Part shown: piece after piece, positions 44,201 through 50,101 of the stretch
Layout: each line of letters starts with the position of its first letter
How positions within the stretch are numbered: the first letter of the stretch is position 1
DNA from: Candidatus Polarisedimenticolaceae bacterium
Lineage (GTDB): Bacteria; Pseudomonadota; Gammaproteobacteria; Chromatiales; Chromatiaceae
Reading direction: 5' to 3'
Assembly: GCA_021647945.1 (NCBI GenBank)
Contig: JAKITT010000014.1
Coordinates: 1 to 50,101, forward strand
Length of the DNA stretch: 50,101 bases
The notes under the pieces: model-generated
Told to the model about the DNA's origin: nothing
Database searches by the model: none
Seen by the model: only the letters and a program-made list of their open reading frames with translations
Program-made: the position numbers and the translations under genes

Positions 44201-44437
44201 TCATTGTCTTGATAGGGCTGGAGACTTCGCTAAACTCGGAGAGCCAACAGGTAGTAATTTCTCCCAACCCATCGCACTCGATGCCGGAGGCGAGACGTGT
44301 TTTTTCTCCCAGTATGACAAGTGCAGGTATAGGTAGTACTGCACTTTACTCCCATTAATGGGGGTTTTTAACACGTAGGTTTTCCACTGCTTTTTGCTAA
44401 GCTTTTGTTTTGCTTCTTCTTTTCCTGTTTTTGTCAT
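44201..44437 (-). CDS. Possible small phage protein, uncertain frame
   Basis: 78 aa; the first ~46 residues (basic MTKTGKEEAKQKLSKKQWKT, then YVLKTPINGSKVQYYLYLHLSYWEKK) look protein-like. After a run of six A (44301-44306 on the plus strand as T) the -1 frame gives TRLASGIECDGLGEITTCW...IALQKCIYCRYSPK to a stop at 44154, which looks more natural than the annotated tail. No strong ribosome site precedes the ATG. It may be real with a frameshift, or chance. Confidence 0.3.
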   Translation of the reverse strand: MTKTGKEEAKQKLSKKQWKTYVLKTPINGSKVQYYLYLHLSYWEKKHVSPPASSAMGWEKLLPVGSPSLAKSPALSRQ

Positions 44438-44527
44438 AAACGCTTACTTTTACGCTCGTACTTACGGCAAATGGCGTTAATCCTTATTAAAATCTGGGTT
44501 CTCTTCTGCAACTAAGCCATAGGCGAG

Positions 44528-44622
44528 ACGTGTTTTTTTACACGTTTAACAGCACTCGCCCGGGGAAAGGGTTGTACGGGTCTCTATTACACCCGTACTT
44601 TACCGTACACTCCTACGGTAAA
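44528..44622. other. Cluster of three stem-loops, candidate phage replication origin
   Basis: Three perfect hairpins follow one another: ACGTGT/ACACGT around six T (44528-44545), GTACGGGT/ACCCGTAC (44574-44581/44591-44598) and TTTACCGTA/TACGGTAAA (44599-44607/44614-44622). The main intergenic space of filamentous phages carries such hairpins as plus- and minus-strand origins. The last stem overlaps the stop of the minus-strand regulator, so termination is an alternative role. The rest of 44041-44200 and 44438-44527 shows nothing else. Confidence 0.4.
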
Positions 44623-44810
44623 TCTTCTAGAATCACCTCTCCTCTTGAGTTAACTTTCACGCAACCTATTGTTTTTTCTAGAATAATATGTGCAATTTCG
44701 CTATCTCTTAGTGGTGCTTTTTCCTTTGCAACAAGTAACTTATTGATTTCTATCGCTTTTTCCCTCAATAGCTTCTGTTCTTTTTTCGTAAGCCTTAAGT
44801 TTGCAGCCAT
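44613..44810 (-). CDS. Probable phage repressor, divergent from rep
   Basis: 65 aa: MAANLRLTKKEQKLLREKAIEINKLLVAKEKAPLRDSEIAHIILEKTIGCVKVNSRGEVILEDLP. A short strand then two helices (LTKKEQKLLREKAIEINK; LRDSEIAHIILEKT) suggest a ribbon-helix-helix or related DNA-binding protein. Transcribed away from rep across a region with three GTATACATG sites, the arrangement of the rstR/rstA control region in CTX-type phages. I infer it represses rep and itself; no family was recognised with certainty. Confidence 0.55.
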   Translation of the reverse strand: MAANLRLTKKEQKLLREKAIEINKLLVAKEKAPLRDSEIAHIILEKTIGCVKVNSRGEVILEDLP

Positions 44811-44839
44811 TTTAGGAACTCATTTAGTACAAAATATAA

Positions 44840-44921
44840 GTATACATGCATCATTGTTGACCGTGATTGACGAATCATGTATACATGCAGGCACACTAGA
44901 TATTTGTTATCTGTATACATG
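44840..44921 (+). promoter_or_regulatory. rep promoter with three GTATACATG operator-like repeats
   Basis: GTATACATG occurs at 44840-44848, 44879-44887 and 44913-44921. A near-consensus promoter, TTGACC (44857-44862), 17-base spacer, TATACA (44880-44885), overlaps the middle copy. The first copy covers TATAC-type -10 sequence for the divergent regulator gene. Binding of a phage repressor or a LexA-like host protein would silence rep. Confidence 0.6.
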
Positions 44922-44942
44922 TGCGTTTTGTAGGCTAAATGG

Positions 44943-46073
44943 ATGTTTTACGACTGGTTAAAGGTTTATCAGGATTTTGATTACGCACTACCGCTGATTG
45001 GTGATAGAGCGCATTTAGTTATTGATACCGAAACCAAAGAGATCCTAACAACCAGCCAGCCAACCAAAAAACATGAAGGCTCCTATTGCACATCGATCAA
45101 GATCACCATTTCCGGCAATCGTTTAACCGTTATCGGCAATCCTAGCCGGATCAATCGACTTGATAACCTTTTTGGTTTAACAACGCTTCAACAGTGCATT
45201 TTTGTCTATAACTGCATTTTGCGCGATTTGGGCCTTCCTGAGTTCACACGATGCACAAAAATCATGCACCACCAGGGAACAGAGGGTAAGCGTTCAACTA
45301 CCTTCTCTGACGGTGCCACGATCCAAGAGCTTCACATCACTAGTAATCGGGCAGTGGGTAAGGGGTGTGTTGATGATTATCTGCGTGGACTGGCCACGCT
45401 TCACTATCGTTATATGGAGCCGCGTTTGCACACTAATGGCAAGACTGCTGATTGGCTGAGTTCTCGCAATCATGAAGGTAAGGCTTCATCCCTTATTTAT
45501 CCCTCTGTTTACAACAAAGCTTTTGAACTGGCTTTGCATCTTCTTCCCAAAATTCAACGCAAATATGGCCACGATAGTAGTGAAGCCAAATATGTAGAGC
45601 GTGTAATTGCGTACTGTGAGCTGAACGGCGTGGCTCGCTTTGAACAGAAACTAAAAAGCGCCTTCCTCAGAAAATATAACTTCAGATTTTACGGCTTGTT
45701 TAATGAATCAGATCTGATTCCTTATCATGAGGAATTCTTGAATATAGATAACAAGCTCCAGGTGACTGCCATGACAATTGAAAACATATCAGACCGCCTG
45801 ATCAGGTTAGGTATTTGCAAAGGTACTCTTTCTGCTAACACTACGGCTATGTATGGCATGCAATGGATGCACGGGCATACTTTCGATCTTAATAAAAAGG
45901 CTGTTCAAACCCATCGAGCACGGCTACGGAAAATCGGCATAGATATCGCTGACAAGTGCAACATCTCTTTGCATTCGCCCGTTTACATTCGTAAAGCCAT
46001 CGAGATAACACCAAGAGATTTGAGTGTTCCAGATTGGTATCAGTCATCATCTGCATTGCGGTTAGTTGCATGA
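44943..46073 (+). CDS. Phage replication initiation protein (G2P/X family)
   Basis: 376 aa. It begins MFYDWLKVYQDFDYALPLIGD, as in Phage_CRI (G2P N-terminal) proteins, and the C-terminal part (about 275-345, VTAMTIENISDRLIRLGICKGT...RLRKIGIDIADKC) matches the Phage_X/G2P C-terminal domain. It contains YPSVYNKAFELALHLL, the conserved Y-x-K-x-x-E motif. Such proteins nick the plus-strand origin and start rolling-circle replication (RstA/gene II function). Its stop overlaps the next small gene (ATGA). This is the phage's key replication gene and appears complete. Confidence 0.85.
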   Translation: MFYDWLKVYQDFDYALPLIGDRAHLVIDTETKEILTTSQPTKKHEGSYCTSIKITISGNRLTVIGNPSRINRLDNLFGLTTLQQCIFVYNCILRDLGLPEFTRCTKIMHHQGTEGKRSTTFSDGATIQELHITSNRAVGKGCVDDYLRGLATLHYRYMEPRLHTNGKTADWLSSRNHEGKASSLIYPSVYNKAFELALHLLPKIQRKYGHDSSEAKYVERVIAYCELNGVARFEQKLKSAFLRKYNFRFYGLFNESDLIPYHEEFLNIDNKLQVTAMTIENISDRLIRLGICKGTLSANTTAMYGMQWMHGHTFDLNKKAVQTHRARLRKIGIDIADKCNISLHSPVYIRKAIEITPRDLSVPDWYQSSSALRLVA

Positions 46074-46183
46074 CTTTCATTATTGAAAAACTTCGATGTT
46101 ATCAGTGCATGGAACTTGTCAATTATCTGTTTCCAGATAGTCGTTGTGTTCATTGCACTCGAATTTTACCTGAAGAGTTTTGA
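46070..46183 (+). CDS. 37-aa phage zinc-ribbon microprotein
   Basis: Reads MTFIIEKLRCYQCMELVNYL then FPDSRCVHCTRILPEEF. Two CxxC pairs (Cys10/13 and Cys26/29) make a compact zinc ribbon. The ATG overlaps the rep stop codon (ATGA), so it is translationally coupled to rep. Too short for most gene finders. A role in controlling Rep or host transcription is possible but unknown. Confidence 0.55.
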   Translation: MTFIIEKLRCYQCMELVNYLFPDSRCVHCTRILPEEF

Positions 46184-46185
46184 TT

Positions 46186-46497
46186 GTGTCGTCAATGATT
46201 CCAGATAGAGCCATTCCATTAGTTGCTGAAGCACCTAAAAAGAACATCTTCAATTTTTCCATTCCTGGTGTTCGTTCTGGTTGTTCAATTGAGCATCAGC
46301 AGAGTAGGGCGTTTAACAACCTTCATGCACTCACTGAATCAATTAGTGAGGATGAAAAATGGCTTGAAGAGATTGAGTCAGAACGTCGCTATGAACAGCG
46401 ATTTAAGAGGGCAGGGCACGCCTCACCAAGCGGCCCACATACACGCCTTTGTTATTGGTATTTCGAATCTAAATTAAAAAGGCAATTATTATGCTAG
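46186..46497 (+). CDS. Phage protein of unknown function
   Basis: 103 aa from GTG 46186 (MSSMIPDRAIPLVAEAPKK), with GAAGAG 8 bases upstream; TTG 46180 and ATG 46195 are alternatives. The middle is acidic (ESISEDEKWLEEIESERRYEQRF), and the end is basic with aromatic residues (RLCYWYFESKLKRQLLC). No membrane segment. It overlaps the next gene by 7 bp, supporting operon membership between rep and the ssDNA-binding gene. Family not recognised. Confidence 0.5.
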   Translation: MSSMIPDRAIPLVAEAPKKNIFNFSIPGVRSGCSIEHQQSRAFNNLHALTESISEDEKWLEEIESERRYEQRFKRAGHASPSGPHTRLCYWYFESKLKRQLLC

Positions 46498-46793
46498 TTA
46501 AAGCACTCGTTAGAAATGTATCAAAACGCAATGAACAAACAGAAAAACCGTTTGCAATTGTTACAGTTGAAACTCAACAGCCGCTTGAGATTCTTGAATT
46601 TCGTTTGTTTGGTCAGTCGATGCAAGACGGCACAACATCTAGTTTTATCAATGCTGTCGGATCGGAGGTAGATATTCCTTTGACGCTTGATACCTATAAA
46701 GGGTTCACGGCCCTTAAATTTCCGATGGGCGAGGTTTTCACTTTCGTTCCAGTTGCTAAAACACAAGTTCATAAACCTATTTTGAAGCCTTAA
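46491..46793 (+). CDS. Probable phage single-stranded DNA-binding protein (gene V-like)
   Basis: 100 aa, beta-rich (LVKALVRNVSKRNEQTEKPFAIVTVETQQPLEILEFRLFG...GFTALKFPMGEVFTFVPV), fitting a small OB-fold protein. Size and position, after rep and before the coat genes, match gene V of filamentous phages, which coats the new plus strand and shifts replication to packaging. Sequence similarity to a named family is not obvious, so the assignment rests on context and size. Confidence 0.55.
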   Translation: MLVKALVRNVSKRNEQTEKPFAIVTVETQQPLEILEFRLFGQSMQDGTTSSFINAVGSEVDIPLTLDTYKGFTALKFPMGEVFTFVPVAKTQVHKPILKP

Positions 46794-46796
46794 AAA

Positions 46797-46952
46797 ATGA
46801 CTGAAGCCGACTTCATAGCAGCCTTAACCGCTTACGGGGTAACACCTGAAAATATTCTTTATGTCTTCAGCTGGGGAATGGGTGTTGTCCTAATGTCCTG
46901 GTCTGTGGGCTTCGCTGTGGGTGTCGGCATCAAAATGATTAACAAAGTATGA
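46797..46952 (+). CDS. 51-aa phage membrane protein (minor coat-like)
   Basis: Reads MTEADFIAALTAYGVTPENI, then a hydrophobic stretch LYVFSWGMGVVLMSWSVGFA and VGVGIKMINKV. The acidic N-terminus, single membrane helix and lysine at the C-terminus resemble pVII/pIX-type minor coat proteins. It starts 3 bp after the ssDNA-binding gene and ends shortly before the major coat gene. Confidence 0.6.
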   Translation: MTEADFIAALTAYGVTPENILYVFSWGMGVVLMSWSVGFAVGVGIKMINKV

Positions 46953-46956
46953 ATTC

Positions 46957-46973
46957 GATCTCTAATAGAGATC
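46957..46973 (+). other. Short hairpin before the coat gene
   Basis: GATCTCT-AAT-AGAGATC, a perfect 7-bp stem 5 bp after the small membrane protein gene and 42 bp before the coat start. It could be an RNA processing or protection site that raises coat mRNA level; no T-run follows. Confidence 0.4.
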
Positions 46974-47015
46974 ACCGTGTGGGGGCGGTTCCCTCAAAAA
47001 AAGGAGTACATAAAA

Positions 47016-47150
47016 ATGGCAGCCGTTCTAGCCTCAGTGGATTTATCAGGCATTGACACTTTTGCAATTGCAGCCGGTATTGCAATTATTGGGATCGCCC
47101 TTGCATTTAAAGCGATTTCGCTTGGTAAACGTGCCGTAAATAAAGCTTAA
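47016..47150 (+). CDS. Major coat protein (pVIII-like), 44 aa without leader
   Basis: Reads [20 protein letters not shown], then [20 protein letters not shown] and VNKA. An amphipathic/acidic N-terminal part (Asp9, Asp14), a hydrophobic core (about 16-31) and a basic C-terminus (Lys32, Lys38, Arg39, Lys43) are the plan of filamentous phage coat subunits. There is no signal peptide, as in phage Pf3, whose coat is also 44 aa. The strong site AAAGGAG precedes it and a rho-independent terminator follows, consistent with very high expression. Confidence 0.8.
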   Translation: MAAVLASVDLSGIDTFAIAAGIAIIGIALAFKAISLGKRAVNKA

Positions 47151-47169
47151 TTTCTTTGTGTGCGTAGTA

Positions 47170-47190
47170 GGGGGCTTCGGCCCCCTTTTT
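47170..47190 (+). terminator. Rho-independent terminator after the major coat gene
   Basis: GGGGGC-TTCG-GCCCCC followed by TTTTT. The UUCG tetraloop and all-GC stem make it strong. It should cut transcription between the abundant coat mRNA and the low-level adsorption and assembly genes, as after gene VIII in Ff phages. Confidence 0.9.
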
Positions 47191-47206
47191 ATTAGGGATA
47201 GAAAAA

Positions 47207-47308
47207 ATGGAAGTAGCACTTTATTTGCTTATGTTCTGGAGTGTCATTATTTTTGTTGGTGCTCTTTCTGGCATTGCTTTTCTTGTGGGTTTTGGTGGTC
47301 GTGTATGA
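47207..47308 (+). CDS. 33-aa phage membrane protein
   Basis: Reads [20 protein letters not shown] then [13 protein letters not shown]: one hydrophobic helix with a C-terminal Arg. Size resembles pVII/pIX (32-33 aa) of Ff phages. The stop overlaps the next start (ATGA). It lies just after the coat terminator. Not previously long enough to be noticed by routine calling. Confidence 0.6.
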   Translation: MEVALYLLMFWSVIIFVGALSGIAFLVGFGGRV

Positions 47309-48426
47309 TTTATTATCGATTATTATTGATACAGTTTTTGTTATTTTTTTCGGCATCGTCACTTAATGCTGCGGAGATATGGATTAATACATATTATGGT
47401 GCCGATGAACTTATTGGTACATCGGCGACGGGTGTAATTGACAGATTTTGTATAAAGAGGTATGAAAATACACAGCGTACTTTTGTTGGATTATCAGATG
47501 TTAATACATCACATCCATATATCCATACTGCAACATGCATTTTAAATTGGACTGGTAGTGATGGACAATACGAGGCGGGTGGTTCTGCGTCAAGACGATG
47601 TTACATTAATGGGGTCTTAACTGTACCTGTTTGGCCGGATTATCAATGTCCTGAAACCTGTGCACCCGGAATAGAATCATTGTACTCAGGTATGACGTCG
47701 GAAATACCTGCACAAGTTTGCATTAGTCAATGTTTGCACGACAGGACTCCGGGTACTGTAGCGATTATATTAGCTGACGGAGAATGGTCGGCATCATATA
47801 CCTCGAACGGGGCAGAGTGTGAAGTTGACGGGCCAATAGCGCCAGAAGATCCACCACCAGAAGATCCACCAATTGACGAAGAACCAGATACCGATACTGG
47901 TACTGATACCGGAACTGGAACCGATACAGGAACTGGAACCGATACCGGAACTGGAACTGGAACTGGAACTGGAACTGGAACTGGAACTGGAACTGGAACC
48001 GATACCGGAACTGGAACCGATACCGGAACTGGAACCGATACCGGAACTGGAACTGGAACTGATACTGGTTCATGTGACCCATCAGTAACAACATGCACTT
48101 CTGAACCAACGTGGTCAGCTCCTACAACTGCGCCTCCAGGTAATGGCTCAGCTGGTGAATTCTATGAGTCTCAATATCCCGATGGATTGGCGGGGGTTTG
48201 GTCTACTCATCAGGCTGCTTTGATGGCTACACCGATTATTTTGGCTGTAGAAAATCTAATACCAAATATTGGTGGTGGGTCATGTCCGTCTTTTAATATC
48301 GGCATGAATGTAGGCCCGGTTAATTTTGGTAATGGAAGTTTTCAGATTCCTTGCTACATTTTTAGTTTTATTGGTCTTGTTATGTTGGCGTCATCTTCAT
48401 TTACAGCGTATAAAATTATTTGGTGA
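47305..48426 (+). CDS. Adsorption protein (pIII-like) with Gly-Thr repeat linker
   Basis: 373 aa from ATG 47305. It has a Sec signal peptide [20 protein letters not shown] with likely cleavage after NA near residue 22, and a Cys-rich N-terminal domain (about 23-190). A low-complexity linker of TGTGTD units (about 195-256) and a C-terminal domain (about 260-373) end in a membrane anchor [26 protein letters not shown]. The modular plan equals pIII: receptor-binding domain, flexible linker, anchor. The frame is open upstream to 47158, but only 47305 gives a signal peptide and the ATGA overlap with the small gene before it. Confidence 0.75.
   Translation: MIYYRLLLIQFLLFFSASSLNAAEIWINTYYGADELIGTSATGVIDRFCIKRYENTQRTFVGLSDVNTSHPYIHTATCILNWTGSDGQYEAGGSASRRCYINGVLTVPVWPDYQCPETCAPGIESLYSGMTSEIPAQVCISQCLHDRTPGTVAIILADGEWSASYTSNGAECEVDGPIAPEDPPPEDPPIDEEPDTDTGTDTGTGTDTGTGTDTGTGTGTGTGTGTGTGTGTDTGTGTDTGTGTDTGTGTGTDTGSCDPSVTTCTSEPTWSAPTTAPPGNGSAGEFYESQYPDGLAGVWSTHQAALMATPIILAVENLIPNIGGGSCPSFNIGMNVGPVNFGNGSFQIPCYIFSFIGLVMLASSSFTAYKIIW
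47888..48071 (+). repeat. Tandem repeat encoding Gly-Thr/Asp-Thr linker
   Basis: Repeated 6-mers GGAACT interspersed with GGAACCGATACC units in frame with the pIII-like gene. The near-identical units suggest length variation by slippage or recombination. Long open frames on both strands across it are artefacts of the repeat. Confidence 0.9.
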
Positions 48427-48429
48427 TTT

Positions 48430-48777
48430 ATGGAAGCAATTGTAAAAGTTTTGGATTATATCGCTAAGCAATTTTTGCTTATTTGGCAGTGGACATATGA
48501 CGTGATCATCAATGTCATAAAAGCTGTTTTCATCATGTTAACTGATGTTTTTATCTGGATATTCGATTCAGTATTGGCCTTGGTTATCACAATAATGAGT
48601 TCATTGGATCTTGATCTTAGTTTTCTCAATCCCGGTTCATACTTCTCATCAATGCCAGCGGATACAGTCCAGGTATTAGGGCAGATGAGGATAGGGGAGG
48701 CCATGACTATTATCGTTGCGGCAATCGTTGTAAAAATCACGCTTCAGCTCATACCTTTTACTCGTTTAGGATCGTGA
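48430..48777 (+). CDS. DUF2523 minor coat protein (pVI-like)
   Basis: 115 aa with hydrophobic helices near 10-30, 32-58 and 88-108, and the family-like end MTIIVAAIVVKITLQLIPFTRLGS. DUF2523 proteins lie between the adsorption and Zot genes in many inoviruses and are taken as pVI equivalents capping the virion. The stop overlaps the zot start (GTGA). A half copy survives at 42801-42983. Confidence 0.8.
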   Translation: MEAIVKVLDYIAKQFLLIWQWTYDVIINVIKAVFIMLTDVFIWIFDSVLALVITIMSSLDLDLSFLNPGSYFSSMPADTVQVLGQMRIGEAMTIIVAAIVVKITLQLIPFTRLGS

Positions 48778-49904
48778 TTAATCTGCTACTGGGTACGCCT
48801 GGCGGTGGTAAATCGTATGAAGCGACTGTTTATCATATATTGCCAGCACTCCAAGAAGAGCGTCTTGTTATAACCAATTTACCACTGAATTTAGACGAGA
48901 TAGAAAAATCGTATCCTGGTTCATCGGATATGGTGATTCGATGTGAACCGACTTTAGATAATCCACGACCTTTTAGCACAATGTTGGAATATGGCAATAA
49001 GTGGAGGCATCCAGATACAGACATAGGCCCACTTTATGTGATTGATGAAGCCCATATGTGTTTGCCGACTCAGGGTGTTCAAAGAGATCTGGAAGAATGG
49101 TACGCCATGCACCGGCACGAAGGCGCGGATGTTCTTCTACTTACTCAGTCCTACGGAAAAATAAACAAATCTATTAGAGAGCTGACTCAGCTTGTCTATC
49201 GAGTCAGAAAAAACACGGCACTCGGTAGCAATAATTCTTATGTTAAAAAAGTACAGGATGGCATTAGGGGTGAGGTTGTCAATACAGAGATCAGAACCTA
49301 TAAAAAGGAAAACTTTAAGTTCTATCAATCACACACAAAAAGTTCAAAGGCTATGACTGAAGCCTATGCAAAAGATATCAAACCTATCTGGATGCATTGG
49401 ACATTTCAAGCCGCTGCATTCTTTATTCTGTTGACGATCTTCATGGGCTCAACTGGGAAACTTAACCCATTCAATGTATTGAAATCTGGAGAGCCTGTGG
49501 TTAAGGCAGAGACCAAACCTCAACCAAAAAAGATAAAAGTTGTTGAAGATCCATCGCAAACAAAACCAGTAAAAGAGGAAGTGACGCCAGCAAAAACATC
49601 GGCACAAATTTTTCAGGCAAAAGAGTTAGCGGCTGCCATTGCAAAAGAGGAAGAACGAAAACGCCAAGAGCACCCACTTAAAAAAGTGAAACTTCATATC
49701 GAGGGTAATATTCAAAATGCAGATAAGAACCTCTACCTCCTTGCAGCAAGCCAAAATGGGCAAGAAGTCTATAAAACATCATCGAAAGAACTTATTGCAA
49801 TGGGCTATGAAGTTGAAAAGCGAACGCCTTGCCTTATGCACATCAATTATCAAGAGTATTCAGAATGGTTAACTTGTGATGCACCGAGAGTTTCTTTGTT
49901 CTAG
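48774..49904 (+). CDS. Zot-like assembly ATPase (pI)
   Basis: 376 aa. Walker A is LLLGTPGGGKS at 4-14, Walker B GPLYVIDEAHMC at 85-96, and LLLTQSYGKINKSIRELTQLVYRVRK is a sensor-like region. A single transmembrane helix lies near 206-225 (WMHWTFQAAAFFILLTIFMG), then a Lys/Pro-rich periplasmic tail. This is the Zot/gene I protein that drives virion assembly through the inner membrane; toxin activity should not be assumed from the name. The start is GTG coupled to DUF2523. Confidence 0.9.
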   Translation: MINLLLGTPGGGKSYEATVYHILPALQEERLVITNLPLNLDEIEKSYPGSSDMVIRCEPTLDNPRPFSTMLEYGNKWRHPDTDIGPLYVIDEAHMCLPTQGVQRDLEEWYAMHRHEGADVLLLTQSYGKINKSIRELTQLVYRVRKNTALGSNNSYVKKVQDGIRGEVVNTEIRTYKKENFKFYQSHTKSSKAMTEAYAKDIKPIWMHWTFQAAAFFILLTIFMGSTGKLNPFNVLKSGEPVVKAETKPQPKKIKVVEDPSQTKPVKEEVTPAKTSAQIFQAKELAAAIAKEEERKRQEHPLKKVKLHIEGNIQNADKNLYLLAASQNGQEVYKTSSKELIAMGYEVEKRTPCLMHINYQEYSEWLTCDAPRVSLF

Positions 49905-49915
49905 ACAACTCCCGC

Positions 49916-49977
49916 TTACCATTTAGCTTTAGGAGAGGCCTCCGCGCGCGGAGAGGAGGCCTGAAGCTGAATGGTAA
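49916..49977. other. Long stem-loop after zot, candidate packaging signal
   Basis: Arms 49916-49933 and 49960-49977 pair over 18 bp, with only two G-T wobbles in single-stranded DNA. The top contains GAGGCCTC, GCGCGC and GGAGAGGAGGCC, so a second stem can form. Ff-type phages carry their packaging hairpin just after the last assembly gene. The last three bases overlap the right direct repeat. Confidence 0.5.
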
Positions 49978-50101
49978 GGATTGCGCATAATGTGATCAAT
50001 TTTATGTAACAAGCCCCATGCGGAAAATGAAACCCCGTATGGGGTTTTTTGCATAGAATGTATTGTGCGAAATCCTTTGTGTTTATGTAACTTAATGCTA
50101 C
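49975..50101. repeat. Direct repeat, right copy (runs off the window)
   Basis: Identical to 43417-43543 over all 127 bases visible. It includes the dif-like site (49979-50010) and the terminator (50030-50050). Whether another phage unit or host DNA follows cannot be seen. Confidence 0.95.

Larger units (their letters stand above)
43417..49974. mobile_element. Integrated filamentous phage (inovirus), one 6,558-bp unit
   Basis: Identical direct repeats start at 43417 and 49975, so the period and presumed genome length is 6,558 bp. The content follows the filamentous phage plan: small regulators, Rep (G2P/X family), probable ssDNA-binding protein, small membrane proteins, leaderless major coat protein plus terminator, pIII-like adhesin, DUF2523 and Zot ATPase. 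There is no integrase or transposase gene; a dif-like sequence in the repeat indicates use of host XerC/XerD. No secretin (pIV) is encoded, so export would need a host secretin. All morphogenesis genes look intact. Confidence 0.88.

Noticed and set aside
43864-44810. Phage integrase or transposase gene
   Set aside because: All frames in this interval are short, and none carries tyrosine or serine recombinase or DDE motifs; integration by host XerC/XerD fits better.
47158-47304. Upstream extension of the pIII-like gene
   Set aside because: It would span the coat terminator and the 33-aa gene; the signal peptide and ATGA overlap place the start at 47305.
47888-48071. Possible CRISPR array
   Set aside because: Repeats are 6-12 bp in direct tandem with no spacers and are in frame in a coding gene.
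47727-48109. Long open frames on both strands across the Gly-Thr repeat
   Set aside because: They arise because a 6-bp repeat without stop codons is open in every frame; they have no start context and lie inside the pIII-like gene.
48774-49904. Zot as an enterotoxin
   Set aside because: The gene is a normal inovirus assembly ATPase by motifs and position; nothing in the sequence supports toxin activity.

Overview
The window looks like a gammaproteobacterial chromosome of roughly balanced base composition. The clearest sign is the block gyrA-serC-serA-pheA-hisC-tyrA-(DUF2058)-aroA, a conserved order in many gammaproteobacteria including sulfur oxidisers and Chromatiales. The genus cannot be fixed from sequence alone.

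Layout. (1) 1-10.9 kb: a CorC/HlyC-type CBS membrane protein; a minus-strand set encoding a 2-phosphoglycerate kinase, an ApgM-type phosphoglycerate mutase and an MTA/SAH deaminase; a zinc-ribbon protein with an FAD-dependent oxidoreductase; a chemoreceptor with an HBM sensor; and mtnA (methionine salvage). A ~194-bp MITE-like element lies between two of these genes. (2) 10.9-21.2 kb: gyrA followed by serine and aromatic amino acid/histidine genes, with three palindromic REP-like elements between genes. (3) 21.2-27.8 kb: a complete type I Wadjet system (jetABCD), starting 9 bp after aroA, where cmk-rpsA would often follow. Its far edge carries a stub of an IS630-type transposase and a 10-codon stub of cobU. 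(4) 28.0-42.8 kb: a 14-gene minus-strand cobalamin operon (cbiA, cobA, cbiM, cbiF/cobM, cbiX, cbiC-bluB fusion, cbiD, cbiET, cbiL, cbiG, cbiH/cobJ with an extra C-terminal domain, cbiB, cobC/cobD, cobQ). It is headed by a promoter and a classical cobalamin riboswitch. (5) 42.8-50.1 kb: filamentous phage DNA. A decayed tail (DUF2523 + zot pseudogenes) of one inovirus abuts the B12 promoter. It is followed by an intact 6,558-bp inovirus unit flanked by identical direct repeats of at least 127 bp that contain a dif-like XerCD site.

How the parts fit. The B12 operon carries the cobalt-early (CbiX/CbiD/CbiG) route plus BluB for the lower ligand; the cobU position at its end is destroyed. The inovirus carries regulators, a G2P/X-family Rep, a probable ssDNA-binding protein, a 44-aa leaderless major coat protein, small membrane proteins, a pIII-like adsorption protein with a Gly-Thr repeat linker, DUF2523 and a Zot/pI ATPase. 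It has no secretin of its own. The repeat at the window end means that another phage copy, or the right host junction, follows.

The most notable points are the Wadjet island and its scarred border, the XerCD-type inovirus array close to a system that destroys small circular DNA, the bacterial 2-phosphoglycerate kinase/ApgM pair, the CbiC-BluB and CbiH fusions, and several overlooked small genes inside the prophage.
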